This document shows, piece after piece, positions 20,301 through 32,900 of a stretch of DNA of 64,000 nt (its first letter is position 1; each line of letters starts with the position of its first letter). Location: the NCBI RefSeq assembly GCF_910596095.1, contig NC_056548.1:4799151-4863150 (forward strand), given 5' to 3'. Source of the DNA: Thunnus maccoyii (taxonomy: Eukaryota > Chordata > Actinopteri > Scombriformes > Scombridae). Made by a program: the position numbers and the translations under genes. The notes under the pieces are model-generated. The model was not told the DNA's origin, searched no databases, and worked only from the letters and a program-made list of their open reading frames with translations.

Positions 20301-23300
20301 TGTTATTGCTCTGATGATTGATCTAAAATAGGACTTAATATCAGGAGTGACGGTCAGTTGCAGCCAAAGCTCTTTAGCTGGAGCTGCTGTTTCCAGCTGA
20401 GTCAGATTCACACACAAATCTTGGTGCAGTAATTGTGTGTTAGTTTTTAATAACAGACAGTAAACTATATGTATGTATGTCAGTATGTTGCTCTGCTGTA
20501 GCGTCAGGCTGCTGTTTTATCTGTAAAACGCTCTTTTAGTTCTGCAAGCTAAGAGCACATCTAATCTTTGAGGTGATAAGGCTTCTTTGCTTCATGGACT
20601 CTTTGACAGCTTTTTCTATTTTTTTTTTTTCTTTCTGTTGCACAATTGGCACAAGAAAACCTGAGGGCCTGCTGAGTTTTCACATGCCGGTCAGATGATG
20701 TCGGTCTGATATATGACGGGAAGATTTAGAATATGGAGAGAACTTCAGGCGAGGCTTCGGGCATCGATTTGATAAACTTATGACCATCTGAATATCTCTT
20801 GTAAATGATATTAAATGAGTGATTTAATCAGGTTACTGGAAATCGCTGTTTACAACACACATGATTATCTGTAATATCTTCTACTGATACAACTCTGAAA
20901 TTGTACATATTTGTTACATGACAGGCTGATATTACACAGAAACAAGTACTTTTGACTGAATACTTCAATATTGATAATTACGGCTGCACCAAGTACTGAT
21001 ATGAATGCAGTGTTTCTATGTGAGGTTACTTGAGGTCACGGATCGCTGTGGCACCAAAAACCGACTCATGTCTGATGAACGTCACTGATAATGGATAAAA
21101 CCAGTTTTATAATGACAATGACTAAGAAACTTAATGCTTTCAGAAGACATTTTATGCACAAAAACTGTCGAGGAATGGAGCTCGACTGATAAATCTGCAC
21201 TGATCAATGTAAAGACCAATATTATCTGGTCACAGATTTATCTGTATTGGTTGTATATGTTGGATAATAAGTAATAAAGTGCTTTACAGAAATCTTAAAG
21301 ATGTTTGAGGTCATTTACAAACTGTGTCTCTGTTACATAGTTTGTGTTTTTTATAGTAGTTTAGTTTAATTTTTATTGTATTTATTTATTTTGTCTTTGT
21401 TCTGATGGTGTCGGAGGGAATCATGGGCAAAACTTACAAAAAGAAACGTCATATGATGAGTACAGTTTGTTATCTTGACAACACTGACGAGTTTATTTTT
21501 CAACTGTAAATTATATTGCTGAGAACACATCTGGGGTCATAACTATTAAAAAACTATTTTTAAGGGATTGTTATAAAAAAATCCGTTTGTGTGTGTTATG
21601 TGTTTAAAAAGTATCTGATTGCATTTTGAGAAGAGATTATTTTTATTAAAACTCAAATATTGATATTGGTATCAGCCTCAGTGTCGCTACATTAATAAAC
21701 AAGCAATTAATCGTTTTGTCTATAAGATGTCAGAAAACAGTGATAAACGCCTTTTTATAATTATGTCTTTTAGCCCATAGTGACGTCTTAAATGTCTTGT
21801 TTTGTCTGATCAACGATCCAAAATCCAAAGATATTCAGTTAAGCTTAAAATCTTCACATTTAAGAAGCTGCAATCAGCAAATTTTTGGCATTTTTTTCCT
21901 GAAAAAAAAAGACTAAAACGATGAATCGATTATCAGAATAGTCGCTGATTTATCGACTAATTGTTGCAGGTCTAGTTTTGTGGATTTCATTACTTTTCAG
22001 ATAAAGAAATTAATTGTTTATTCAACTTTTATGTTCAGAAAACTTAATGCAGCGTTTAACCCAGTATTATAACTATAATCCCAGACAGACAGCAGTGAGT
22101 TTCATGTCGCTTCAGTAATTAATCTCAGTTTAAACAACAACAACATGATGAAGCAGAGATTCTGTTTCTTCACCACTTCTTCAGAAAAGTAATAGCATGT
22201 CTAACTTTTTGTCTGGACCTGCCTGTAACCACAGTTGTCCGTGAGTGAGAGATGAAGTTTCCTCATTGGCTGTTGCTCTTTCAAAATGAATTGGCATGAG
22301 ATGATGAAAGCGGAGGACAGTGGTGTGACGCAGAGCGACGGTGTTTCCTGCTCCGACGCTCTGACGCTCTCAGCTCTTCTACCGTCCGGCGTGATCGGTG
22401 GTGCATTTGGATTTTATAACCAATCTAAATACCAGGACGCAAACGATGAACGGCAGCATTAAAACAGTCTTGCGGGTAAACACACGACTCACATAGCTGT
22501 TTATCAATTTAGTGTAGGTGTGCTTGATTTGACTGCAACTGCGGTAACCGGGCGGAGATAAGCCTCCTGAATTTTCACCCAAAATACCGTCAAAACTTTC
22601 ATTTACAATTTCCACCTCAGCCTCCATGATCATCATGTTCTTGCAACTTCATTTGTAACCTTTTTGTAGCTGAATCACGTCATGTGATGCTTCTGTCAGT
22701 TTACCAGCAGATATTACTGAGAAAACTGCAGATGAACATTTAACATCCAGGAATTCACAGTATAGATACGACCGCTGACCATCACTGTAACGAATTGGCC
22801 GCAATTTACACGGTTCAGCCGTAAACTACAGTAGGTTTTGATCTCGTCCTGATTTCCCAGCAGCTCTCTTACTGGCAGCGCTGGAAGGCTTTTAATGTGA
22901 AGCAGCAGCAGTCACATGACACACTGCAGGTTTGAGTTAACTTGTTTCTTCACCACTTTTTCGGACAGTCAGCTCAAACGGTAGATGGTAAAGTAGATTA
23001 TTGTGCTTGAAACTCATCCTGATGATTGTTTTTTGTGTTGTTTGTTTTTTTTTCCTCAGATGGTCCTTACGGCATTTTCGCGGGCCGGGATGCTTCAAGA
23101 GGCCTGGCCACCTTCTGCCTGGAGAAAGACGCTCTGAGGGACGAGTACGACGACCTGTCGGACCTCAACGCTGTACAGATGGAGAGCGTGAGGGAGTGGG
23201 AGATGCAGTTCATGGGTGGGCTTGTTTTCTAAACGCCTGTAAAGATTTCCACCAGAGGAAAAAAAATGCTCCTCAGATATTGATTTTTATTTTTCAGCTC

Positions 23301-25335
23301 AGATTTCACAGATGCGTGTTTACCGTCAGTCCCTCAGCGCCTCTGCAGCTCTGCAATATTAAGTTCAAAACACAAAACAGAACTCACAGTTTTTAATTTG
23401 TTTTGTGCTTGTAAACATCTGCAGGAACGTCCACTGTTTCTGTGTTTTGTATCACAGTTTCACCACCGCGATTACTCTCATTTAATTAGAACAATGTACT
23501 ACAAAGTCTGATTAATGTCACGTTTAAAGCTCCGCAGCAGCACACAAACTAGCATCTGTGACTGAATCACACACTTCTTCAGCTTTAACTGCGTTCAAAT
23601 ATATATATTTTTTAGTTTTACTGTATATTTAAGAGGAAATCTGCCTCTGATTGGAGAGAAAATGAACCAAACCTTGTTGATTCATTCTCACAAAATAAAG
23701 AAACGGTTCAGCTCTTGAGAAGGTTTCTCGCTGAAACGTTCAGTTGAACCAAACACTCGGGACAGACGTGCAGCATACCCAAACTAAAAATATCTCCTGC
23801 CGCCACATCTGCTGTTACAACAGGAAGCACTGAAACTGGAGGGAAACAAAGACCTCCTTGTCAGAGTTTTATATTCATTTTTACCACATCTACTTATTAC
23901 TGAAATCCATGGATTACTCCGGACTCAAGGGTTTCAATGTGAGGCAGGCTTAAATCCTAAAATAGTGTTTAATTTTTTAAGATATTCTTAAATGTAATTT
24001 CCAGGTCAGGTGTCATTTATTTAATCTCGGGTGTCTAATTTTGGACCGAAGCACTTTGAGTAATGTCAGGCCTCGGCTAACTTGAATAACAAGCCTCTCT
24101 CTGGTTCTTTTGATACAAATGACACGTTGAAAGCCGGACCGAGCAGACGGGCTCCTAACTGGAGACTGATTAAATCATGTAAGACGATGTCGGTAAATTA
24201 CTGGCAGCGTGTTGTTCACTACCAGCGTTGTCCCCGACGTTCAGGGGGAACATTAAAGGCAAATGTAGTCGGCAGAGAAATGACGTGGAGCTGAAACGAT
24301 GAGTCGATTGACTAAGCTGTTTGAATAATATTCGTCGAGTCATCGTCCTGCATTTCCTGCTTGTAGTGTCTGAAATGTGAAGATTTTTTTTTCTGTTTTC
24401 TATGATTGTTAGGCTGTGTATTTTTGGGTTTTGGACTGTTAGTCAGACAAAAAAAAAAGATTTCAACTCGTCCCCTTGAGGTCTGGATATTTAAAAAGCC
24501 ACTTTAAACTAATTTCTGGCATTTTATAGCTGAAAATAATCTGCAGATGAATTGATAATGAGGAATAGAGCTCTATAAGGCTGCAGCTAACAGTCATTTT
24601 CATCAAATAATTATAATAATAAAGTTTTTGCAATTCAGAAAATGTCCAAAACCCCAAATATTCACTTTACTATCATATTAGACAAAGGAAATCAGGAAAT
24701 TTTCAAATTTGTGAAGCTGGAACCAACAAATGTTTGACATTTTTGCTTGAAAAATAAATGATCAATCAATCATCCAAATAATTGCAGTAGAGCAGCAACG
24801 ATAAGTCGATTCATTGATCGACAGAAACTTAATTAGCAACTATTTTGGTAATTGAATAATCGTTTTAGTCTTTTTTTTTTTTAAGCAGAAATGACAAATA
24901 TTTGCTGGTTTCTGCTTCTCAGATGTGAGATTTTGATGCTTTTTTTTTGTCATACATGATAGTAAATTTAATATCTTTGGATTTTGGATTATTGATCAGA
25001 CAAAACAAAACATTTTGAAGATGTTTCTATAAGTCCTACAGAATTATAACAGACAATTTTCACTGTTTTCTGACATTTTCTTGACAAAACTGTAAATTTA
25101 GACAATAATTGTTAATTGTTAATATTTTTTTTTGTCTATTGACTGATTGTTTCAGCTCTAAAATAAAATGTAACTGCATTGCTGTAAAGATGTTCCTCCT
25201 GCTGAAGCATCAACTTGTTTGTCACTTTCTCTTCCAGAAAAATACGATTACGTCGGGAGGTTGCTGAAGCCCGGAGACGAGCCGTCGGAGTACACGGACG
25301 AGGAGGACATCAAAGACCACCTGAAACACGACTGA
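17340..25335 (+). CDS. pgrmc2: Membrane-associated progesterone receptor component 2 (3 exons)
   Basis: Small haem-binding protein of the MAPR family in the endoplasmic reticulum and nuclear envelope, linked to intracellular haem transfer and cytochrome P450 support. Exons: 17340-17682, 23060-23215, 25238-25335 (stop), joined in matching phases to give 198 residues. The start has A at -3 and G at +4. An acidic Gly/Ser-rich N-terminus precedes one membrane helix at about residues 32-52 ([19 protein letters not shown]) followed by RRWGRR. The cytochrome-b5-like domain follows, with [32 protein letters not shown] and [16 protein letters not shown]. Tyr112 in KKFYG matches the haem-ligand tyrosine known in PGRMC1. 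The tail is [20 protein letters not shown] then acidic residues. The C-terminal half resembles PGRMC2 more than PGRMC1, and gene order agrees. Confidence 0.95.
18122..18997. repeat. CAGTGGTGG-ended DNA element, full-length copy
   Basis: Begins CAGTGGTGCAAGTGCGTTTA and ends TACTTCTTCCACCACTG, giving inverted termini. Subterminal phrases such as TACTTCTACTCCACTACATTT and TGCAGGACTTTTACTTGTAA are typical of the family. It carries a nested element at 18362-18693. Confidence 0.7.
18362..18693. repeat. Nested CAGTGGTT-ended element with near target-site duplication
   Basis: Terminal inverted repeats CAGTGGTTTCCAACCTTTTT and AGGTTGGGAACCACTG. The flanking octamers GATGAAAC and GACTAAAC agree at six of eight positions, as expected of an old 8-bp duplication, the size made by hAT transposases. 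Confidence 0.7.
19660..19985. repeat. ATTAATCGATT-type element
   Basis: Phrases TTGTTTTGTCTATAAAATGT, CTTGTTTGGTCTGATCAACA, TCTGAGAAGCTGCAACCAGC and ATTGATTATTGAAATAGTTG follow the family order. Confidence 0.6.
20085..20250. repeat. ATA microsatellite plus TTTATTCATATAGCAC repeat, copy 1
   Basis: An (ATA)n run at 20087-20113 is followed by TTTATTCATATAGCACTTTT and ACAAAGTGCTTTACAATAAA. The same phrases occur at 37.40 kb and, altered, at 42.72 kb, so this is a dispersed element, possibly a SINE or MITE end. Confidence 0.55.
21694..21974. repeat. ATTAATCGATT-type element
   Basis: Runs from the AATTAATCGTTTTGTCTATA side to a right end GACTAATTGTTGCAGGTCTA. Confidence 0.65.
23216..25237 (+). 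other. pgrmc2 intron 2 with clustered elements
   Basis: Unique sequence to about 24.28 kb, then three ATTAATCGATT-family copies head to tail up to 25.16 kb, ending about 80 bases before the exon 3 acceptor CTTCCAG. Confidence 0.6.
24286..25160. repeat. Cluster of three adjacent ATTAATCGATT-type elements
   Basis: Copy a spans about 24286-24585, copy b about 24577-24790 (starting AAGGCTGCAGCTAACAGTCA) and copy c 24789-25158 (from TAGAGCAGCAACGATAAGTC to ATTGTTTCAGCTCTA). Copy b is shorter than the others. Such clustering suggests insertion into or next to earlier copies. Confidence 0.6.
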
Positions 25336-26220
25336 ACGGTTTTTCCATCACACCGACCAAAGCCAGGAGCCCCAAACAGCTGCGACAGACCGCCCCAGAC
25401 CTCCTCCTTCTCCTCCTCCTCCTCCTTCTCCTCCTCCTCCTCCTTCTCCTCGCCCCCATTGATCTACCTGCCACTCCCCTTCCTTCGCCCCCCCACCACC
25501 CCCTCCCACTTCCAGACTCTTCATCTCCTGAATCCGTCTGGTGCCGTGGCTGTTTCGGAAGGGCAGGACTTCAAGTCTCAATGCCCAGACCTCCCTCCCC
25601 CCCCTCCCTCCCTCCTCATCCTGCAAAGATTACCACCGGAGAGCGATCCTTCGATGAGAGGGCTTTTTTTTAAAACGACAGAAACACGTCTGGGGGGAGT
25701 GCGAGGGTTGTGCCATTTAGATGTAATTGAAAATCCTACAAAATATTTTAGTCATTTCTCCAGAGGGGGGAACAAGAAAAAAAAAAAAAGAAGTGCGGCT
25801 CGTTTTTTTTTGTCAAACGGGTCGCGGCGGTCACCGCTGTGCGCTGGGTTGGAGGTTGGTCGAGCTAAGTCAAGAGAAACGCATTGGTCAGAGATGATCA
25901 GTGGATCGGGATGGGGAAACAGATTTCTCTCTCTTTTTATCTTTGGTTTTGTCACATCGCAACTGAACTACTGCTTCAGCTTTTCGGACAGCTTTATCAA
26001 TCAATCATTTTCTGTTTTTTCAAATCATTTCCCACCCTTTTTTTTTTTTTTGTTTTTTTTTTGTTTTGTTGTTGAAAAGGGCAGTGCTGTGGCCTAACCA
26101 AAGGCAATTGGCAGGGCGTCGCATTTTCCTGTTGTGTTTTTGTAGTGTATGCACTACTAGTTTTCTTTGTTTGTCACCATGTGATTGTATTTGTTGAGTA
26201 GCATAGAGGGAGGGAGGGAT

Positions 26221-26254
<34 letters not shown>

Positions 26255-27030
26255 TTTCTTTTTTTGGGATGGGTTTTTTTGGGGGGAAGGGGCGGGCGGG
26301 AGGGGGGTCAAAGGTCTTTGCCATATGAAATCTGTTTTGAATCACATCAGACGGACTGAATCACTTGATCGGGAATACAAAGGGAAGGTGATAAGGCAGT
26401 CCTAATCAATCGACTCAATTGTTTACATGCCTCACAAGCCAGCTGCAAGTCTGTAGATTCCCCCTTGAAAAATGGTCCAAGTATTAATTGTGCCTTATTT
26501 TGTTTGTTGTGTCAGTCCTGACCGGTCTAACAGGAGGAGGCGAGCGCGGAGGGATGATGATGATGATGATGATGGAGGTGTTTTCGGTTTCCTAGACTCG
26601 GTCCCCCAGACTTTAAAGAAGGCATACGTTCTGTCAGTCGTCCACGCACAGACTGTAATATTTCCCCACTACACAAACTTTGTAAATAGACCGTATGAAT
26701 TACTCAGTGTTACTGCCATATTTATGTAGTTGATAACTCCATATACGTATACTGCTATGTCGTATTGGCCAAAACCCCCATGGTTTGTGTTTTTTTTTTT
26801 TTTTTCTTTTCTTTTTTTTGTTTTGTTTTGTTTTCTTTCAGTTATGAACTTCTTTTTAAACGTGGGTGAATTTCCAAAAAAAAAGAAAAAAAAAAAGAAG
26901 AAGAAGAAGCGTTGCGCAAAGTGCTGCAGGGTGGGACCGGGAGCTGTTCTTTCGAATTTTTTCTTCGGAGACGTTGCTTATCCTGTAAATATATCTATCA
27001 TTTTATTAAAAGCATGTGCAACACAGTGAG
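25336..27030 (+). other. pgrmc2: pgrmc2 3'UTR
   Basis: Long non-coding tail with CT-rich tracts (25400-25455), several T runs (notably 26221-26253), a GAT repeat near 26553-26576 and an A/AAG run near 26876-26908. A block ending TCATTTTATTAAAAGCATGT carries ATTAAA at 27005-27010, the most likely poly(A) signal; AATAAA at 27128-27133 is a second candidate. The open frames here are low-complexity and not protein-like. Confidence 0.7.
27005..27010 (+). terminator. pgrmc2 poly(A) signal ATTAAA (candidate)
   Basis: ATTAAA followed by AGCATGTGCAACACAG, about 1.67 kb after the stop. Confidence 0.55.
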
Positions 27031-28005
27031 CTATGCCGAATTCCCACCACGTCATTGTATTTAAATGTTGGGTGTGTGTGTGTGCGTGTCTGCGTGACAG
27101 AGGCAGGAAGGGATTTGTTCATGCATAATAAATCGATTTGGTTAATAATTGAAGATGTCTGCAGTTTTTATTTGCTTTTTAAGAAGGACTTTATGGGGAA
27201 AATGATCACCTGTGTTTGACCCATCCCACACACACACACACACACACATACTGGGAGCAGAGAAGGCGTGATTGGATCAGCACCAGGACTCTGTTTACGG
27301 TTCATTAAAATGTTCCACATTAAGTGACGTTCCTTCGGGACTGTTTGCCTGCAGGGAGGATTCACAGAGGAGCAGACAGTGATGAGGGTAATGCATCATC
27401 ATCAGACTGATTATTAGAGTCTGATGAAGAGTTTATTTACAAGTAAACCCACATTTCAACACTTAGTAATGAAAGATTTAGATCAGCTTCTAACATGGAA
27501 GATGATTCAGCATCATATATCTGTCCCCGAGTCTAACTGAGTGATGAAGTTACACCGTCGCTTGGCTGAATGCCGCCACTTCCTGTATCTGTTTCAAAGG
27601 CTCTCTAGCGTCTCATACACCATCCAGCCATGTATACAGTAGCCCTACGAGAGGTTTTGACCAGAAACCCGAGCTGTGAATTTGTGAAAAAAAACAAAAA
27701 AACATCAGGAACAAACTGTCCAACATGCTTCACGTGAACCTCTGGGAGAACAGTTATTAACACCAGATGTTGAGCAGCACAGAGGCAAAACAGGAACGAG
27801 AGTAAGTTGAACCAAATATGGAAACAACAAAAACAGATCGATACTGTTGATTTTTAACTGTAAAAGTTAATTAAAGGTTTTAACTTAATAGGTTTTTGGA
27901 TCGAGGCAGTGGTTGGCAAGTCTCCCTGAGTGTTTTAATTTCATTTTATTAGAAAGAATTGAAACTTTACAGCTTACTTAAGACTCTCAAATTAATGTGA
28001 TCTCC

Positions 28006-28925
28006 ATTAATTATGGGTGCCCCAAAGGGACATGGGAACTAAGTAAGTTATTGCACAATAACTGCCTGTAAATGCATGTCAAGGCCGTGCCCCAGCATTA
28101 TCACACAGGAAAGAAATTCAGAAAAAAAATAGTAAATCAAAAATGCAGGGAAATAAATTAATATAAAAAAGCAATTTGTAATTCAATACATAGAGAAATA
28201 AATATACTTTCGCATAAGGAAATAAAAGTTAATTCTTACAGTGGGAAAGAATATGTAAGGATGTATACGAACAAGGAAATCATTTAATAAATACATAGGA
28301 AAACATTTCATATTAGGAAAATATGTAGAGACAAATTAAGTATAGGAAAAATTTAAAAGGAAATACAGAAATTACATTAATAGGGAAATTACTATGTGAG
28401 AGAAATATGTATGGACAATAATATAGAAAAACATTAAAGGGAAATTCATATATCAGAAGAAAAGTGTATATTAAAACATTTTTTTTTAAGTGAATACGAA
28501 AATAAATACAGAAAATAATAAATGAATAGGGAGAGGGAGGGATAAATAATTGAATGCGGAAATAAATAATTGGTAAAATATGTAGGGACAACATTTCTAT
28601 AGGAAAAATAATTTAATAAATTAAAGGGCAATTCATATATTGGCAAAAAATAGTAGGGAAATACATAATATAATTGGGAATTAGAATAGAATAGAATAAA
28701 ACTAAATAGGGGAATAAGTAATATTGACTAGATAAATATGAAAATGATAAACAGGGACATATGTACATAAATACAAATTTCATTTTGAAAGTTAATAAAT
28801 ACATAAATGTTATGTATTTATAACCTATATTTATTTCCTTATTGCCAATTTATTTATTAATATTTTTGCAAAATGTACATATATACATTATTAATTTTGT
28901 CCCTTGTGGGCCCCCACAATTAATA
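28006..28925. mobile_element. 920-bp element with 27-bp terminal inverted repeats and degenerate internal repeats
   Basis: The left end (28006-28032, ATTAATTATGGGTGCC..AAGGGACA) and the inverted right end (28899-28925) agree at 23 of 27 positions. The interior, 28120-28850, is very AT-rich and made of irregular repeats around GGAAATANATA and AATATGTAGGGACA. No transposase frame is present, so it is non-autonomous. Family not recognised. Confidence 0.65.
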
Positions 28926-28933
28926 ACGCTCTT

Positions 28934-29269
28934 TAGAACTGGATGATATGGACAAAATCAAATATCACAATATTGATATTGTGACAGTATTGTAGGGATG
29001 ATTATTGGTGCTTACACAAAACATTTACACAATGAGATTTTTGATAAACAATCATCAATAATGTGGATATAATGACTAAGTGGGTAAAGATAAATAATAA
29101 TAATTATAAACAGACTGGTAGGCTCAAAAAATGACATCACTTTACTATAATGCAGCCTTTAAAACCAGGAAAAGACAACACTTATGCTATATCACGATAT
29201 TCGATATCTATCACAATATCCATCTCATATCACGATATTGATATAATATCGATATATTGCCCATCCCTA
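28934..29269. mobile_element. MITE with TAGRNNTGGNNNATAT ends
   Basis: Begins TAGAACTGGATGATATGGAC and ends ATATATTGCCCATCCCTA, imperfect inverted repeats. Inner arms ATATCACAATATTGATATTG and ATATCACGATATTGATATAA repeat in both orientations. It abuts the 920-bp element by eight bases. Confidence 0.65.
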
Positions 29270-29424
29270 TTAAAAACATATTAATGTAGTTATTTTAAAT
29301 AATGTGGTTGGTGGACCAGCTTTAAATTATCTGCTGAGTCACTGACAGACATTATATACACCAAATTTAATAAATTTATGTTTAAATTGTGCAGATTTGT
29401 GAAGTTTTGAGGCTCCAACAATAA

Positions 29425-29823
29425 ACCGCCCAGTCATCCACAGCGGCTCCACAGCGCCGCCGCTGCTGCTGCGGCGGATCCGGGAACTACACCTGGACAC
29501 GCTGAACGGTGTGTGCTGGGAGTCAAACTCGTCTGTGTCGTCGCTTGTCGGCCATCACCGCTGCGTAAAGCCGAAGCCGCTGCGACCACCATATCTCATG
29601 CACATCCGCAATTTCTGTTTTTTTTAGCCGCTGATGACCCTTCGACCATTTCACACCGACTCCATCCGGACAGCAGCTCCACAAACACCGCGGCGACATC
29701 TTGGCTGCTTCTGCAAAAAAAAAAAAAAAACCTTCACAAAACTCCCCCGAATTTACATCCAGAAATCATCTCAGTCTGTCTCCTGATCGTCGTGTTGGCT
29801 GCTTTCCAGGCGACAAGCACCGG
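29425..29823 (+). promoter_or_regulatory. asmt: asmt promoter / non-coding first exon (candidate)
   Basis: A CpG-rich stretch with CCGCCGCTGCTGCTGCGGCG begins here and ends at a strong donor CACCGG|GTGAGTG (29823/29824). The next acceptor, CTCCCATCAG at 29936, opens the first coding exon. The transcription start is not determined. Confidence 0.45.
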
Positions 29824-29946
29824 GTGAGTGACGGCTCAAAAGATGCACGCATGCAGACATCATGAAGTTGCATTAATTCCTGCATGAATTCCTGCAGTTT
29901 GAGCAGTTCTGTTTTGATTTTTTTGTCTCCCATCAGAAGTGCAGTG

Positions 29947-32900
29947 ATGGCAGAGCATCTGTCCCAGAGTGAGCTGGACTATCCCTTCAAACTTCTGGAG
30001 TATTTCAACGGCTTCAGGGTGTCAAAGGTGACAATTCAGAGTTTAATTCATGCATATTTTATATAGAGAAACGTCAGTCTGCAGCTGTGATTCATTTCAT
30101 TATTGATTCATCTGGTGTAGAGCTGCAAGTACTGGTTATCTTCTCAGGTCATCATCAGTCTTTTGATCCATTAATTCAGTCAGAAAATATTATAAAAATG
30201 CTTCATATTGCTTGTTTTGTCTGACAAACAGTCCAAAACCTAATGATATTTAAGCTAATATAATAGAAGACAAAGAAAACCATAAAATGTTCACATTTGA
30301 GAAGCTGTAACTTGTAAATTTCTTGCATTTTAGCCTCATAAATGACTATAAATGATTAATCAACTATCAAAATAGTTGCTGATTAATTGAGCTGCACTGT
30401 CCACTCAAACTTCTGGAGTATTTCAAGGGCTTCAGGGTGTCAAAGGTGACAATTCAGAGTTTAATTAATCAATATTTTAGATAAACATCAGTCTACAGCT
30501 ATCATTACTTTCATCATTGATTAATCTGTAGTAGGGCTGCAACTAATGATTATTTTCTCATAATCATCAGTCTTTTGGTGCATAAAATGTCAAAAAATAT
30601 GATAAAAATGCTTCATATTACTTGTTTTCTCTGACCAACAGTCAAACCCCCAATAATATTCAACTTAATATAATAGAGGATGAAGAAAACCAGCAAATAT
30701 TAACATTTGAGAATCTGGAATTAATACATTTCTTGCATTTAGCCTGATAAATGACTATAAATGATGAATTGACTAATTGTTTCAGCTCTTATCTGGTTGA
30801 TAAATGAGTTGTGAAAAATGCACATATCAATTTCTCAAGATGGCATCTTCAAATTTATAGTTTTGAAGACAACAGTGCAAAAATATTTAATTTACAATCA
30901 TATGAAACAGAAAAAGCAGCAAATCCTTACATGCAACAGAATAAGTTTGGCGTTTTTGCTCTATAATTGGCTTAAACGATTATTTTATTGATTAAAGAGC
31001 GTCTGTTTTAATGATTAGTTCATCTCAGCACTCAGTCCTTCTTGATCCAGTCAGGGAGGGTCTATAAATGTCTGTCTTCCAGTGACAAGGTGTTGATGTG
31101 GTCGCATCTTCGTTCCTCCAGGTGATATTTTCAGCCTGTGAACTGGGAGTGTTCGACCTCCTGCTGAAGTCTCAGGAGCCCCTGAGCGCCCAACATGTGG
31201 CCCGGGAACTGGGCACCAGCGTGGACGGTATAGAGAGGCTGCTGGACGCACTGGTGGGCATCGAGATCCTGGAGGTGGAGACCACAGCTGGGACAGGTGA
31301 GGAGGAAGAGGAGGAGGAGGAGGAGACAGACAGACAAGTAACTACTACAGTGCACTGGGTGACATGTTCCTTCACCTTGAAGATTACGGCTCCAAAAACT
31401 AATTACAGCGATCATGTTTTCAGTCTCCAGAGAGTAGTTCTGTGTAACGTTTAAGGTGATTATTCAATTATCAAAGTAGTTGTTGATTAATTTTCTGTCG
31501 ATCGACGGATCAATTAATTGACTGATTGTTGCAGCTCTAAATTTTTCTCTGTGGTCAACTATGAGCAGCTCAGATGTCGGAGTGTCCTTGAACATACCAC
31601 CAACTCATTAGGCCTCTGATTAGATGATAATATTGGACAATTTATGTGTATCACAGATATAACGATATTAACATATATGTTGCCCAGTAAGTAACAAGAG
31701 ATTAGAGCACAGAAATGTCAAAGATGCATTTGACGTAATTTAGAAACAGAGTTTGTTCATCCAGAACTAACAAATTTATTCATTAACTGTAAAATGTCCC
31801 ACTCAATACATAATAACAAAAAAACTTTAATGTGATTTAATTATCTGTTAAAAAAGGACTATCAGCCAATACATCATTATCAGATTCATCCAGTATCACT
31901 CTGGTTTTATTTCCATATTATATTGAAAAGAATGGAAACCAAAAGCTGAAAATAAGTTCGTAAAATGCATTTTTACTTTTCAGAGAGTTAAATTAGTTAA
32001 ATGTCAGAGGTTAAATCAGGCCTTTAATTCCTTTCATAAAGAGTCAGTGATCCTTTCTGAAAAAAGAAAGTAAATTTTTTATTTGTGTAGCAAATAAATC
32101 ACAAAGAAAGACCAAAGCAATGGGAAAGAAACAACCGAGGCATAAAGAAAATTAAACTATATTTGTCATATATTACTTTTAAAGGATAATTTCACTAAAA
32201 CTATCAAAAAACAACAATGATTTTGGTGAACTGACCTGTTAATTCTTACAACTGCTGTTGATTGAGTGAATCTCCATGTTGGGAACTAATAACTCAGATT
32301 TAATGGTGAAAAAATAATCTAATCTCAGTGTCCATTTAGCAGCTGTTCTGGAGGTTTCAGTCATGTCACATGATCTTCATCACAGATGGAGTTTGCCCAG
32401 TTGTCATGAAACTGGCTCGTTTAAATTTGCATTTTTTCGGAGCACCTTCTCGAGTTTTAAAGTTAATTCTTTAAAACAATCTCACCTCAACGTCCATTTA
32501 GCAGCTGTTCTGGAGCTTTTGATTTGATTTATAGTCGTTTAGTTTGAATATATTTTGTTCTAACAGCTTTTTACAGCAGCACTGATGTGGCGAATCTTTA
32601 CCTGGCCAAAGGCAGCGCCAAGTCTCTTCACGACATGATCATCTACCAATCACAGACCATCTACCCGCTGTGGAACAACATGGTGGACGCCGTCAGGTTA
32701 GTGATATGTTTGCGTTGCATGAGGCTTTGCAAGCAGACGAACTGCAGTTTTTCCTGCAGCTCAGCCTGTGAGAATGTTTGCAGAACTAAAACAAACTCAA
32801 CAGAAGTTAAGAACAAACTTTGCATTCGGATTAACATCATTTATTTTCTTTTCCACCCTGCAGGGAGGGCAAGAATCAGAATGAGAAGACCTTTGGCCTC

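Larger units (their letters stand above)
17683..23059 (+). other. pgrmc2 intron 1, repeat-rich
   Basis: 5.4 kb between consensus AAAG|GTGAGT and TCCTCAG|AT. It holds the CAGTGGTGG-ended composite at 18122-18997, ATTAATCGATT copies at about 19660-19985 and 21694-21974, an ATA microsatellite at 20087-20113 next to a TTTATTCATATAGCAC element, and unique AT-rich sequence. No exon found. Confidence 0.6.
27031..29420. other. pgrmc2-asmt intergenic region
   Basis: No gene seen. A CA microsatellite lies at 27226-27249; two transposon-like elements fill 28006-28925 and 28934-29269. The rest is unique. Confidence 0.6.

Noticed and set aside
25459-26097. 212-codon frame after the pgrmc2 stop
   Set aside because: Lies in the 3'UTR, is low-complexity Pro/Ser and Phe runs caused by CT and T tracts.
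28120-28850. CRISPR-like or satellite array
   Set aside because: Repeats are irregular in spacing and sequence and lie inside a transposon-like element in vertebrate DNA.
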